A stretch of 64,000 nt of DNA from Paenibacillus sp. BIC5C1 (GTDB taxonomy: Bacteria > Bacillota > Bacilli > Paenibacillales > Paenibacillaceae). A model generated the notes under the pieces. That model made no database searches. It saw only the letters and a program-made list of their open reading frames with translations, and was not told where the DNA came from. Below are positions 34,591 through 43,133 of the stretch, piece by piece (the first letter of the stretch is position 1; every line of letters starts with the position of its first letter). The stretch is taken from contig NZ_CP135922.1 in assembly GCF_032399705.1 (NCBI RefSeq), forward strand, positions 2,232,001 through 2,296,000. The letters are read 5' to 3'. The position numbers were made by a program, and so were the translations under genes.

Positions 34591-35481
34591 ATGATTCTGA
34601 ACAGATTCGGGGATCGTATTTTCAAAATTATTGTGTATTTCATTCTTATTCTCGTATTACTGGTTACATTTCTTCCGTTTTGGAATATACTCGTTCTTTC
34701 ATTGAACAGCGCGGAGGATACGGTACGGGGCGGCGTTTACTTGTGGCCGAGGGACTTGACCTTGGACAGCTATCAGCAGATTTTGAAAGATAGTGAGATT
34801 TTAAACGGGCTGTGGGTAACCGTCAAACGAACGCTGATTGGCGCACCGCTATCGGTTCTCGTCATTACGATGCTTGCGTATCCGCTAAGTCGGCGGAATC
34901 TGGTTGGTCGCAAAGGCTGGAACCTGTATTTTATCTTTACCATGTATTTCAGTGGCGGGCTCATTCCGTTCTACATGGTGCTTAAGGCGCTGAACATGAT
35001 CGATACATTTTCGGTGTTCATTTTGCCAAGTTTGATGAATGTCTTCTATATGATTATTGTCCGTACCTTTATGGAGCAGCTTCCCCATGAGATTGAAGAA
35101 TCGGCGAGGGTTGATGGCGCTAACGATCTGACAATTTTCTTCCGGATTGTGATGCCGCTGACAACACCTGTACTTGCAACCGTGGGCCTTTTTCAAGCGA
35201 TTGGGCATTGGAATGCCTGGTTTGATTCCTATGCGTTCACCTACAGCTCGGACCTGAAGACCTTACAAGCCGTACTTGTCAAAATATTGAATCAATTTCA
35301 GACTGGCGGCATGATTTCACAAACGCAAATGCTGGCCAACTCGGCCAAACGAAATGCCGTTTCCAGCGATACCATTCGAATGGCTGCAACGATGGTAGCC
35401 ACCTTACCAATCGTTATGGTGTATCCGTTCCTGCAAAAATACTTTGTTAAAGGCATGACTTTGGGAGCGGTGAAGAGTTAA
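34591..35481 (+). CDS. YtcP/LplC-type sugar ABC transporter permease, importer 2
   Basis: A 296-residue permease with six predicted helices, EAA-loop region EESARVDGANDLTIFFRIVMP, and the family's C-terminal MTLGAVKS. AGAGGGGAG at 34574-34582 lies 8 nt before ATG 34591; GTG 34588 is the alternative. It follows its partner permease by 28 nt. Confidence 0.93.
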   Translation: MILNRFGDRIFKIIVYFILILVLLVTFLPFWNILVLSLNSAEDTVRGGVYLWPRDLTLDSYQQILKDSEILNGLWVTVKRTLIGAPLSVLVITMLAYPLSRRNLVGRKGWNLYFIFTMYFSGGLIPFYMVLKALNMIDTFSVFILPSLMNVFYMIIVRTFMEQLPHEIEESARVDGANDLTIFFRIVMPLTTPVLATVGLFQAIGHWNAWFDSYAFTYSSDLKTLQAVLVKILNQFQTGGMISQTQMLANSAKRNAVSSDTIRMAATMVATLPIVMVYPFLQKYFVKGMTLGAVKS

Positions 35482-35607
35482 TCTATTCCATAATCCGGTT
35501 GCAGGAAGGGCTTGTCCGGTGGCCTCTCCTGAGAGGGGGTGGGCAAAGATCGTTTTGGAAATGCTCAATCAATCACTACAGGAATTTATTCATAGGGAGG
35601 AATTAGG

Positions 35608-37218
35608 GTGTCAATGACAAAGACAAAAAAATGGATGACCATGGGGATTACGGCTGCATTAGTCGTTGGTTTGCTTGCGGGCTGCTCTTCCAATGATGGG
35701 GAGAACAATACAGCGGGTAAAGATGCGGAACAAGGGCCGATTACGCTGACCTGGTTTGATGGTAATACCAAAGGAGAACCTTTTACCGATGCGGTTGCCC
35801 AGGAAATTACCAAAAAGACAGGCATAGAGATTTCCATACAACAGCCAACGGGTAATCCAACGGAAAAACTGAGCCTGATGCTTGCCAGTGGTGACTATCC
35901 GGATGTGGTGGTCATGAGCCGGGGAGATGCTTCCCTCGATAAATATATTTCAAGCGGCGCATTCATTCCACTGGATGAGTTAATTGAAAAGTATGGTTCT
36001 GATCTGAAAGAAATGTATGGCGAAACGTTGACCAAAACCCGTTATACAGACGGCAAAAACTACTATCTGGCAAACTGGTATGGACTCGACAGTGATCCGG
36101 TCTTCGGTATGCTGATGAGACAAAACCTGTTGGAAGAATTTCTTCCTGACAAAGCAGATGGTTCACAGCCACTCACAACGGACGAGTTTGAAGCACTCCT
36201 GAAAAATTTCAAAGAAAAATATAATACGATTGATGGCAAAGAGTCCATTCCCATGACGATGAACGGTGAAAACATGGGCGCGAATCTGGGAACATTCAAA
36301 GGCATGTGGGGTTTAAAAACGTATTATGACAACAACGGACGTCTGCAATATGATGTAAAGGACCCCAAATATCGTGAAATGCTCTTATATATGAATCGTT
36401 TATATAGAGAAGGTCTGATTGAGAAGGAATTTGCCATTAGCAAAACGCAGACATGGATTCAAAAGCTGACAACTGGCGCGGTATTCGCTACCCCAGGAGC
36501 ATATTGGGACCCAGGTAACGGCAATGCGGCCCTGAAGAAGGATGGCGGGGAAAAGAATCAGTTGTTCGCATATAAGGTTGTTGCTCCAGGTGTAGATCCG
36601 GCCCAAACTACATTTGGCCCAAGAAGCTCGCTTGGATGGGATGCGATTGCTATTACCAAAAATAACAAGCACCCAGAAGAGACCGTTAAGCTGTTTAATT
36701 ATCTGGCGAGTGATGAAGGACAGCATTTGCTGTTGTGGGGCAAGGAAGGCGAGCAATACACCATGGTGGATGGCAAGCGACAACCAGACCCTGCATTCCT
36801 GCAGAGTTTCAAGGATAACTGGGATGATACGGTGAAGAAAAGTGGCGTTCGTAAATGGTTATGGTTTGTCAAAAATGGTCTGGATCCAAATGGACAGCCA
36901 TATGACATGGCTGTTAAATTCCAACGTAGTGAAGTGGATGAATTGGCCCTCAAGAGTCTTGGAGATTCCGTATGGGATACAGCACAGTATGATAACTTGA
37001 ATCCGGATGGGGGAACACCTCAAGCACTGACGGCCCAGAAGGTGAAGGATATTATGGATCAGAGCATTACGAGAGCCATTATTGCTCCAAGTGAAGCTGA
37101 AGCCAACTCCGTATTTGACAAGATGCTGGAGGATATGAAGAAGGCTGGCGATGAGAAAGTGGAAGATATCATTAACGAGAAATATGCTCAGCGTATGGAA
37201 CTGTGGTCTTCCAAGTAA
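35608..37218 (+). CDS. Sugar-binding lipoprotein of importer 2
   Basis: A 536-residue solute-binding protein with a lipoprotein signal (lipobox LLAGC, lipid Cys26) and an N-terminal lobe typical of this family (ASGDYPDVVVMSRGD). The start is GTG 35608 with AGGGAGG 7 nt upstream; ATG 35614 is worse placed. It is distinct from the importer 1 binding protein, suggesting that the two systems carry different oligosaccharides. A bidirectional terminator closes the operon. Confidence 0.93.
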   Translation: MSMTKTKKWMTMGITAALVVGLLAGCSSNDGENNTAGKDAEQGPITLTWFDGNTKGEPFTDAVAQEITKKTGIEISIQQPTGNPTEKLSLMLASGDYPDVVVMSRGDASLDKYISSGAFIPLDELIEKYGSDLKEMYGETLTKTRYTDGKNYYLANWYGLDSDPVFGMLMRQNLLEEFLPDKADGSQPLTTDEFEALLKNFKEKYNTIDGKESIPMTMNGENMGANLGTFKGMWGLKTYYDNNGRLQYDVKDPKYREMLLYMNRLYREGLIEKEFAISKTQTWIQKLTTGAVFATPGAYWDPGNGNAALKKDGGEKNQLFAYKVVAPGVDPAQTTFGPRSSLGWDAIAITKNNKHPEETVKLFNYLASDEGQHLLLWGKEGEQYTMVDGKRQPDPAFLQSFKDNWDDTVKKSGVRKWLWFVKNGLDPNGQPYDMAVKFQRSEVDELALKSLGDSVWDTAQYDNLNPDGGTPQALTAQKVKDIMDQSITRAIIAPSEAEANSVFDKMLEDMKKAGDEKVEDIINEKYAQRMELWSSK

Positions 37219-37236
37219 TTGAAGTGTAAATTTGAT

Positions 37237-37277
37237 AATAAGAAGCGTCCTGGGATAATCCGGGGCGCTTCTTATTT
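37237..37277. terminator. Bidirectional terminator between importer 2 and the GH95-like gene
   Basis: AATAAGAAGCG (37237-37247) pairs with CGCTTCTTATT (37266-37276); inner bases extend the helix. Short T-rich ends lie on both strands. Confidence 0.85.
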
Positions 37278-37300
37278 GTGGAGACATTCTAAAAGATGAG

Positions 37301-39739
37301 CTAAACCGTTGCTTTAACAATGGAGATGAAATCCCCTGCTACTGTAGAGATCTTGCCAACATGACCAGGCAGCATATATTGCTCGCCAGAAGAAACGGTA
37401 CATAATGCCCCTTCTGCCCAAGGGATATAGAAGGTTAGGGAAGTACCAGCTTGGCTCTCAATCTCGATCCAATCTGTCTCCCCATCCGCGAAAGCCGCAC
37501 TGACAAGGAAGCCACCCACTGCACGTAGGGTGTGGAACTCTGCTTTTTGTCCTTTCGGCCAGTTGGGAAAGAAACGCAGGTTTCCATTATAACTTTGAAG
37601 AAGGCATTCATTGATAACGGCAGGCAGGGAGAAATTTTCAAACCAGATACCCATCCGGGACATGAAATCGAAGTTCTCCGTGTCAGCATAGCGACCACCG
37701 CTCATCAGGACCCGATCTGTGCAAGTACCGTTTGGTAGCAGACAATACTGGATTTGACGCTTGAAGCGTTCCAAATCCAACACGCCAAGCCGGGCTCCGG
37801 CAAGATGATAGAATACCAGTTCATTCCCGCCTTCGTTGCGGTGATTAAGGTAGGAGTTCACTGCGGTCTGGTAGTCCTCCTCTGACGAATGAAGCCCGTG
37901 ATCTTCACCTGGAAATACGGTCGTAATAGGAATGGGGACGTTATATACCACATCAGGATCTTCACCCTCCACCGACACAAAGACTGAACCGTAGCGAGAT
38001 TCGGCTGTGGGATAAGAAGGGAAATGGCTCAAAATCTCTTTTACTTTCTCTAGCAGATCCTGCTCGGATTCCGTCCTTTCAAGGACATCGCAAGCCTGGG
38101 TGAACGCATTGAACAGAAATCGCGTTAGTGTGAGGTCAATCAGACAGTCTTTGTTTTTGGCAAAGCCGGGTGAAATCTCATATAGCTCCGGCACCACCGT
38201 CGGAAAAATGTGATAATTACCATCTCCCCAGCGTTCACCCTGTGATTCGGGACGATTCATGTAATGGACCATGAACAGCACGGCTTCCTTGATGGGTTGA
38301 AATGCACGATTACGAAGGAACGTCTCGTCCATGGAATACAGATAGTGCCACCATAGACTTTGTACGGTCCATGGCGTTTCACAGATTTCCCATCCCCAAT
38401 GCGGGACAGGATATGGCATCATGGACATTTCAACAGGATAGGCTGAGTGGGGGAAGTAAGCACCGCTCAATCCGTAATAATCACGTGCCCACGCTCGGCT
38501 GACAGGAAGTACATGATCAACCATATCCACGTAGGGAAGATGTTTGTCGAGATGGTTGCTGGAGAATGCGAGCCAAAATGGCTGCTGCGTGTTGTAATTC
38601 ATGTGGTAGTCCCCATGCCAGTCAGCACCGATGGTACGATAGCTCCAGTTGGCGAATAGACCTGGACAGGTAACGCCCTCTTTCACGGCACAATTAAAAA
38701 AGTACAGATTGTGGTACCAGATACGCTCCAGAAATTCATCTTGCAGAGCGACGGAGGAGCGGCTCCAATAATCACGCCACATTGCATTGGATTCTTCTTT
38801 AGCTTGACTAAAGAAAGATAGTTCTGGCGGGTTAGCCTCATTATTCAGTTCACTATAAAGGCCTTCCCACAGCTCTGCACAGGCTAAAAAGCCAAGTTCA
38901 GGTTCTCCCAGAGGAGAGCTGTTGACTGCGGGCTTCTGATGATGCAAAGCATGTTCTTTCATTGCAGTTAATCCAGACGAGCGAACAGCGAGCCGGAAAG
39001 CTCTATCTTTTTTATGTGTAATATAGGGCACAGCGGGATGCTCAACATGCGGCAAAATTTGCGTAAATGACTGTCTACCCGTAATTTCGCTGGTTACGAC
39101 TGCTGCTTGGGGAAATTCAGGCGGTGTTTCGGGATCGGGAATCAGCTTGATCTCCTCGAATAAATGAATCAGAGTACCCGTCGCCGGATCACTTACCTTC
39201 ATCCAGACCCGGTCGTGCTCGCCTTCTACAAAGAGTTCGAATACAGCAGGTTCGCCATTGATCAGGAAATCAATCGTGCAAAGGCCATTGGCAATATCCA
39301 TGGTATGGCCGATGACTTCGGCCTTTCGCCGATCATACCGCAGCAGCAGTGACCCGCAGGGCATGGGCTTGGGATAAGCTTTACTGTAATTTTGCCCGGC
39401 TATCTCACAATACTGTTTGTACCACGGATGATCCGTCAATTGCGTCAAATCTGCTGGCAGAGCAGCTAATCTTTCATATACTTCTTGGAAAGTCATCAGC
39501 TCTTCACGGTGTTCTTCGGCGAGACGGATATCCCATACATTGTTGTGCCCAAAATGGAGCATCACAGCGTCAGGGCGGGTTGTTACGACAATACCTAGTC
39601 CCCCATTGCCCAGTAGTGCGCCTTCAAAAAAATCCGGTGCAGGACCAATGAAGGAAATGGGATGCTGCTTGGCAAGTTCATAGCCTCTGTTCTTGTTTAT
39701 CTCGTGTCTTCTTTTCGGTTGCTTATCATTCTTCTGCAT
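37301..39739 (-). CDS. GH95-like (alpha/alpha)6 glycosidase, divergent (cytoplasmic)
   Basis: An 812-residue protein with the GH95-type beginning (FFEGALLGNGGLGIVV) and the water-activating motif in the form HMNYNTQQPFW, with Asn381 and Asn383. Elsewhere it departs strongly from the two canonical GH95 proteins in this locus, so I place it only in the GH95-like six-hairpin group. No signal peptide is present. The ATG at 39739 has an AAGGAGG on the minus strand about 8 nt before it. The gene is divergent from a cupin-AraC regulator, the usual layout for a locally controlled enzyme. Its substrate is unknown; an alpha-L-sugar is the first guess from the fold. Confidence 0.75.
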   Translation of the reverse strand: MQKNDKQPKRRHEINKNRGYELAKQHPISFIGPAPDFFEGALLGNGGLGIVVTTRPDAVMLHFGHNNVWDIRLAEEHREELMTFQEVYERLAALPADLTQLTDHPWYKQYCEIAGQNYSKAYPKPMPCGSLLLRYDRRKAEVIGHTMDIANGLCTIDFLINGEPAVFELFVEGEHDRVWMKVSDPATGTLIHLFEEIKLIPDPETPPEFPQAAVVTSEITGRQSFTQILPHVEHPAVPYITHKKDRAFRLAVRSSGLTAMKEHALHHQKPAVNSSPLGEPELGFLACAELWEGLYSELNNEANPPELSFFSQAKEESNAMWRDYWSRSSVALQDEFLERIWYHNLYFFNCAVKEGVTCPGLFANWSYRTIGADWHGDYHMNYNTQQPFWLAFSSNHLDKHLPYVDMVDHVLPVSRAWARDYYGLSGAYFPHSAYPVEMSMMPYPVPHWGWEICETPWTVQSLWWHYLYSMDETFLRNRAFQPIKEAVLFMVHYMNRPESQGERWGDGNYHIFPTVVPELYEISPGFAKNKDCLIDLTLTRFLFNAFTQACDVLERTESEQDLLEKVKEILSHFPSYPTAESRYGSVFVSVEGEDPDVVYNVPIPITTVFPGEDHGLHSSEEDYQTAVNSYLNHRNEGGNELVFYHLAGARLGVLDLERFKRQIQYCLLPNGTCTDRVLMSGGRYADTENFDFMSRMGIWFENFSLPAVINECLLQSYNGNLRFFPNWPKGQKAEFHTLRAVGGFLVSAAFADGETDWIEIESQAGTSLTFYIPWAEGALCTVSSGEQYMLPGHVGKISTVAGDFISIVKATV

Positions 39740-39864
39740 GAGTCGTCCTCCTTATGAAGTCTTGCGATGTACAGTTATTACTGTATCTGAACAGCAGTTT
39801 GCTGTATTTAGCAAGACGTCCATGATTTGCACGATCGTCAGATCAATTGGTGCTCTGCTGATAT

Positions 39865-39917
39865 GTACCTTTAATCCCCAAATGTACCTTTCGGTTAGGG
39901 AGATGAAAGGTTAACAT
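39865..39917 (+). promoter_or_regulatory. Putative AraC-type operator and promoter upstream of the cupin-AraC gene
   Basis: GTACCT at 39865-39870 and 39884-39889, starting 19 nt apart in the same direction, followed by TAACAT at 39912-39917 as a weak -10. Box sequence, box spacing and the distance from box to -10 (28 nt) agree with the two promoters at 3326 and 10081. The rest of this 210-nt divergent gap also holds the promoter of the minus-strand GH95-like gene, which I could not place. Confidence 0.5.
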
Positions 39918-39949
39918 CGAGACAAACTTGACTTGAAAGGAAACTTCCA

Positions 39950-40846
39950 ATGAATTTTGCTTCCTTGCATCCCTATGTATATTTGGCGACCCGATACCCT
40001 TTTGCGAAGGGACAGTCGAGTTCTCCGCGAATTTGTTATACCAGCTCTATTTACTTGATCAGCGAAGGGTATGGGATATTAAGTACAAAGGGAAAAAGCA
40101 GCAGGCTTGGTCCCGGTTCGCTGATCTATATTCCAGCAGGGCAACTGCATGAATGGGTGGCTGATTCGGATAACCCTATGGTTCACCTGTGTTGTTATTT
40201 TGATTGGCATTATGTGGAGCGAAAAGATGTATTTGATACGGCCTGTCCGGTCTGTTATCCGCCAAAGGTGTTACAGCAAGCTTTTGTGGGTCCGACCTTT
40301 CCCTATGCGCTTAAAGAAATATCAAAGGTGGAATCTCTGCAGATTTGGCAGGATCTTTTCGAGGATTTTTATAAAAGCGGGTCATACACCAATGAGCAGA
40401 CTTTTATGTGGAGCTTGATGATTCAGCGTAATTTCCAGACGTTTCTCGATTATTTTCTGAACTGCTGTATGGGAAGTGACTATGTAATCCCTGACCGCCG
40501 GATATCTCATATGCTTAAAATTATGGAGCAGGACTTACTTCATGGAGCGCCCAAGCCATTGGATAGCTATTACAAAAACCTCAATATGAGCCGAGGGCAT
40601 TTTTTTGAGCTGTTCAGGAAGTCTACCGGATACTCTCCCAATAAGTATATGAATTACTTTCGTATTGGGCGGGCGAAGTACGATTTGCTTCACACCACAT
40701 TAAGTATCACTCAAATTGCAGAGAAATATCACTTTAGCTCGGTTCATTACTTCTCCCGCCTCTTTCAGCAACGGACAGGTCAGGCTCCGCGCCAGTATCG
40801 CTTAAGTCAGTCCAACACTAGGGCCTCAAGCGATCCATTGGAATGA
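39950..40846 (+). CDS. AraC-family regulator with an N-terminal cupin sensor
   Basis: A 298-residue soluble regulator. An N-terminal cupin-like sugar-binding barrel (about 20-150; LGPGSLIYIPAGQLHEW) is followed by a C-terminal AraC double helix-turn-helix (about 190-290; LNMSRGHFFELFRKSTG and ITQIAEKYHFSSVHYFSRLF). AAAGGAAA precedes ATG 39950. It probably controls the divergent GH95-like gene and perhaps itself. Unlike the membrane AraC protein at 7665, it would sense an intracellular sugar. Confidence 0.92.
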   Translation: MNFASLHPYVYLATRYPFAKGQSSSPRICYTSSIYLISEGYGILSTKGKSSRLGPGSLIYIPAGQLHEWVADSDNPMVHLCCYFDWHYVERKDVFDTACPVCYPPKVLQQAFVGPTFPYALKEISKVESLQIWQDLFEDFYKSGSYTNEQTFMWSLMIQRNFQTFLDYFLNCCMGSDYVIPDRRISHMLKIMEQDLLHGAPKPLDSYYKNLNMSRGHFFELFRKSTGYSPNKYMNYFRIGRAKYDLLHTTLSITQIAEKYHFSSVHYFSRLFQQRTGQAPRQYRLSQSNTRASSDPLE

Positions 40847-40922
40847 ACAGGCTTTTTTTGTCTACATATTCCCCCTTCATTGTTCAAATAATGATGGGAC
40901 AGAACAAAGGAGGGAACGATGG

Positions 40923-41870
40923 ATGAATAAGGCCGGACGAAAAGGGTGGTCCTTCACCTGGAAATTTAAAATGACAGTGGTACTCACAAGTACGATATTC
41001 ATGGTTCACGGTGTAGGCCTCTCTGCCAGCAGTGCAGAACCACAGATACCTTCAGGGCAGACGCCAAAGCAAATTTTAATGGAGCAGACATCAGTACAAG
41101 TACCTGGTTCAACTTCAGGTCAGTTATCACAAACTCCGACAGACAAATCGCATCCTAAACGAATGGCGATCATCATTGATGATGCGGGGAATGACATGAA
41201 GGGAACTTCTGAAATTTTGGCGACCCCGGTTAAACTCACACTGGCCGTGATGCCATTCTTGCAAACGACGAAGAAAGATGCGATTGCCGCACATGAAAAA
41301 GGAATGGATGTGATTGTTCACATGCCAATGGAGCCCAAAAAGGGCAGACCGGAATGGCTCGGCCCAGGTGCAATCACATCCAACCTGACGGATGAAGAAG
41401 TGCGTGATCGAGTCGAGAAAGCCATTGATGAAGTTCCTTATGCTGTCGGCATGAACAACCACATGGGTTCCAAGATTACGTCTGATAAACGCATCATGTC
41501 CATTGTATTGGATGTATGTCGAGAACGTGGGTTGTTTTTTGTGGATAGTCGAACCAATTTTCGCTCTGTGGTAGGGGAATTGGCCATCACCAAAAACATG
41601 CCACCAGTGGGCAACGATATTTTTCTGGATGACCACAATTCCAAACAACAAATACGCAAGCAAATGGATTTGGCAGCCCAACGTGCTCTTGACAAAGATG
41701 TGTGTGTAGTGATCGGTCACGTTGGTCATACCGGATTAAATACCTCTGCTGTCGTTCATGAATCCGTATCTCGACTCAAAGGTCAGATTGAGTTCGTCGG
41801 TATTAGCGATCTGGTTCGAGATGTGTGGCATTGGCAAGCTGAGCCTAAACTGCCGACAGATAATAAATAA
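40923..41870 (+). CDS. Secreted divergent polysaccharide deacetylase (YibQ-like)
   Basis: A 315-residue protein of the divergent polysaccharide deacetylase group (Pfam Polysacc_deac_2). It has an N-terminal signal or membrane segment (about 12-40), a Gln/Ser/Thr-rich linker, and the domain from about residue 80 with IIIDDAG, VIVHMPMEP, GMNNHMGS and VVIGHVGHTG. The Asp pair and histidines fit a metal-dependent hydrolase fold, but activity is little known in this family. AAAGGAGGG lies 9 nt before ATG 40923. Its 3' end overlaps the convergent amidase gene by 26 nt, with no terminator between them. Confidence 0.9.
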   Translation: MNKAGRKGWSFTWKFKMTVVLTSTIFMVHGVGLSASSAEPQIPSGQTPKQILMEQTSVQVPGSTSGQLSQTPTDKSHPKRMAIIIDDAGNDMKGTSEILATPVKLTLAVMPFLQTTKKDAIAAHEKGMDVIVHMPMEPKKGRPEWLGPGAITSNLTDEEVRDRVEKAIDEVPYAVGMNNHMGSKITSDKRIMSIVLDVCRERGLFFVDSRTNFRSVVGELAITKNMPPVGNDIFLDDHNSKQQIRKQMDLAAQRALDKDVCVVIGHVGHTGLNTSAVVHESVSRLKGQIEFVGISDLVRDVWHWQAEPKLPTDNK

Positions 41871-42618
41871 TGCCATTAGCAATGGACTGTGCAAGCCGTT
41901 TCTGTTCGCCGGGGTCGCTGATCATTGCGCGATCGTGTGCATTGCTCAGAAATCCGGTTTCAACAATTACAGCGGGTTGCTTCACGTGATTTAACAGGTA
42001 AAAGGGCTTGCCCCATACAACATCACGATCCGTCTTGTACAATTGATTAAGCTGATTCTGAATGGAACTTGCGAGCATGTAGCTTCGTCCTTCGTTCTGA
42101 TGTAAAACGACCGGTCCTCGCGCGGATGATCTTGGACTCCAATTGGCATGGATACTGACCACGATGTCAGTGCTGACCTCTTCACTAAGGCTTTTGCGCT
42201 GAGCCAAATCTCTACGATGGCGTGAGCGACTGTTTAACCAGCGATTCTCGTCACTCAGCGCATAATCGCCGAGTCGGTTGATGATGACTGCATAACCCTT
42301 GCTGCGAAGCAGGAGATACACCTTTTGGCTAATGGCTAGATTGATGTCTTTTTCCAGTACCCCATGGTCTGTTGTTCCACCGTCAATGCCGCCATGACCA
42401 ACGTCCAGAAGGATGACAGGCGCTGCAAACGCATGATGAGTGGAGTGATAGGCATCTCCATCGGTTACCGGCAGCATGGATGGGCTTATGGGTGATTGCT
42501 GTGAATGCAATGAAGACAGATCGGTCAGGGCGAATGTCGCCGCGCTGGCATGGGAGGTCAGGGGAATGGAACTGATGCTGATTAGCAGTGCCATCGATGC
42601 GGCCAGCAGCTTATACAT
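41845..42618 (-). CDS. cwlD: N-acetylmuramoyl-L-alanine amidase, CwlD-like
   Basis: A 257-residue secreted Amidase_3 enzyme cutting the bond between MurNAc and L-Ala. A signal peptide (about 1-27) is followed by a short linker and the catalytic domain with zinc ligands His75 (DVGHGG), Glu89 (LEKDIN) and His157 (SIHANW) and the catalytic Glu220 (VETGFLSN). No cell-wall-binding repeats are present, as in sporulation CwlD, which acts with PdaA to make muramic-delta-lactam in spore cortex. The minus-strand AAGGAG about 11 nt before the ATG at 42618 supports this start; the frame extends further upstream. The CwlD assignment rests on size and motifs only. Confidence 0.85.
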   Translation of the reverse strand: MYKLLAASMALLISISSIPLTSHASAATFALTDLSSLHSQQSPISPSMLPVTDGDAYHSTHHAFAAPVILLDVGHGGIDGGTTDHGVLEKDINLAISQKVYLLLRSKGYAVIINRLGDYALSDENRWLNSRSRHRRDLAQRKSLSEEVSTDIVVSIHANWSPRSSARGPVVLHQNEGRSYMLASSIQNQLNQLYKTDRDVVWGKPFYLLNHVKQPAVIVETGFLSNAHDRAMISDPGEQKRLAQSIANGIIYYLSAV

Positions 42619-42776
42619 GAGAATACACGCTCCTTCTTGAAATAGGCATCTTATGCCATAAAGTGAGTGAATGGATACCTTTGGCATTAGACTGTGCATT
42701 CTTCTGTTTTTCATACTCATTGCAGCAAAAAAAATGTTTATTGATGATCCCTTCTGCACACAATAGAGATAACATA

Positions 42777-42797
42777 AGCCCCGGCTTTGCCGGAGCT
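42777..42797 (+). promoter_or_regulatory. Hairpin directly before the yqzE ribosome binding site
   Basis: AGC-C-CCGGC, loop TTT, GCCGG-A-GCT: a compact GC-rich hairpin ending at the first base of AAGGGAGG. It could influence translation of the small gene downstream. Confidence 0.45.
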
Positions 42798-42813
42798 AAG
42801 GGAGGCAGAGTTT

Positions 42814-43038
42814 ATGGCCAAAAGTGATGAATTGGTGAAATACATTACAGAGCGAGTCGTTCATTATATCGATACTCCGAAGGATGAGCGTAAAGGACGC
42901 ACCAAAGCCAAAGAGCCGTGGACAATGAAGTGGTTTGGAATGATTCCTTTTGCCGTATCTCTATGGGTTGGAAAAAAGGAAAAAGCGATGAATTCGCAGA
43001 GGGAAATGCAGAAAAGAAGCTCTTCAGGTAAAGGGTAA
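42814..43038 (+). CDS. yqzE: YqzE family small protein
   Basis: A 74-residue basic protein. The stretch YITERVVHYIDTPKDERK and the later KWFGMIPFAVSLW match the YqzE family, whose B. subtilis member lies near the comG competence operon. No comG genes are visible here. Function is unknown; one hydrophobic segment (about 43-56) may touch the membrane. ATG 42814 has AAGGGAGG 8 nt upstream. Confidence 0.8.
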   Translation: MAKSDELVKYITERVVHYIDTPKDERKGRTKAKEPWTMKWFGMIPFAVSLWVGKKEKAMNSQREMQKRSSSGKG

Positions 43039-43077
43039 ATCAAGCACCAACGTAGTAGTTAGTTTCTTCCAAAGAAA

Positions 43078-43118
43078 AAGACGCATTCCTGTCAAAAACC
43101 AGAGGAAGGCGTCTTATT
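43078..43118. terminator. Bidirectional terminator
   Basis: AAGACGC (43078-43084) pairs with GCGTCTT (43109-43115), inner TTCCT/AGGAA. It serves yqzE (+) and the gene ending at 43134 (-). Confidence 0.8.
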
Positions 43119-43133
43119 TGTTGTGAGGATCGT

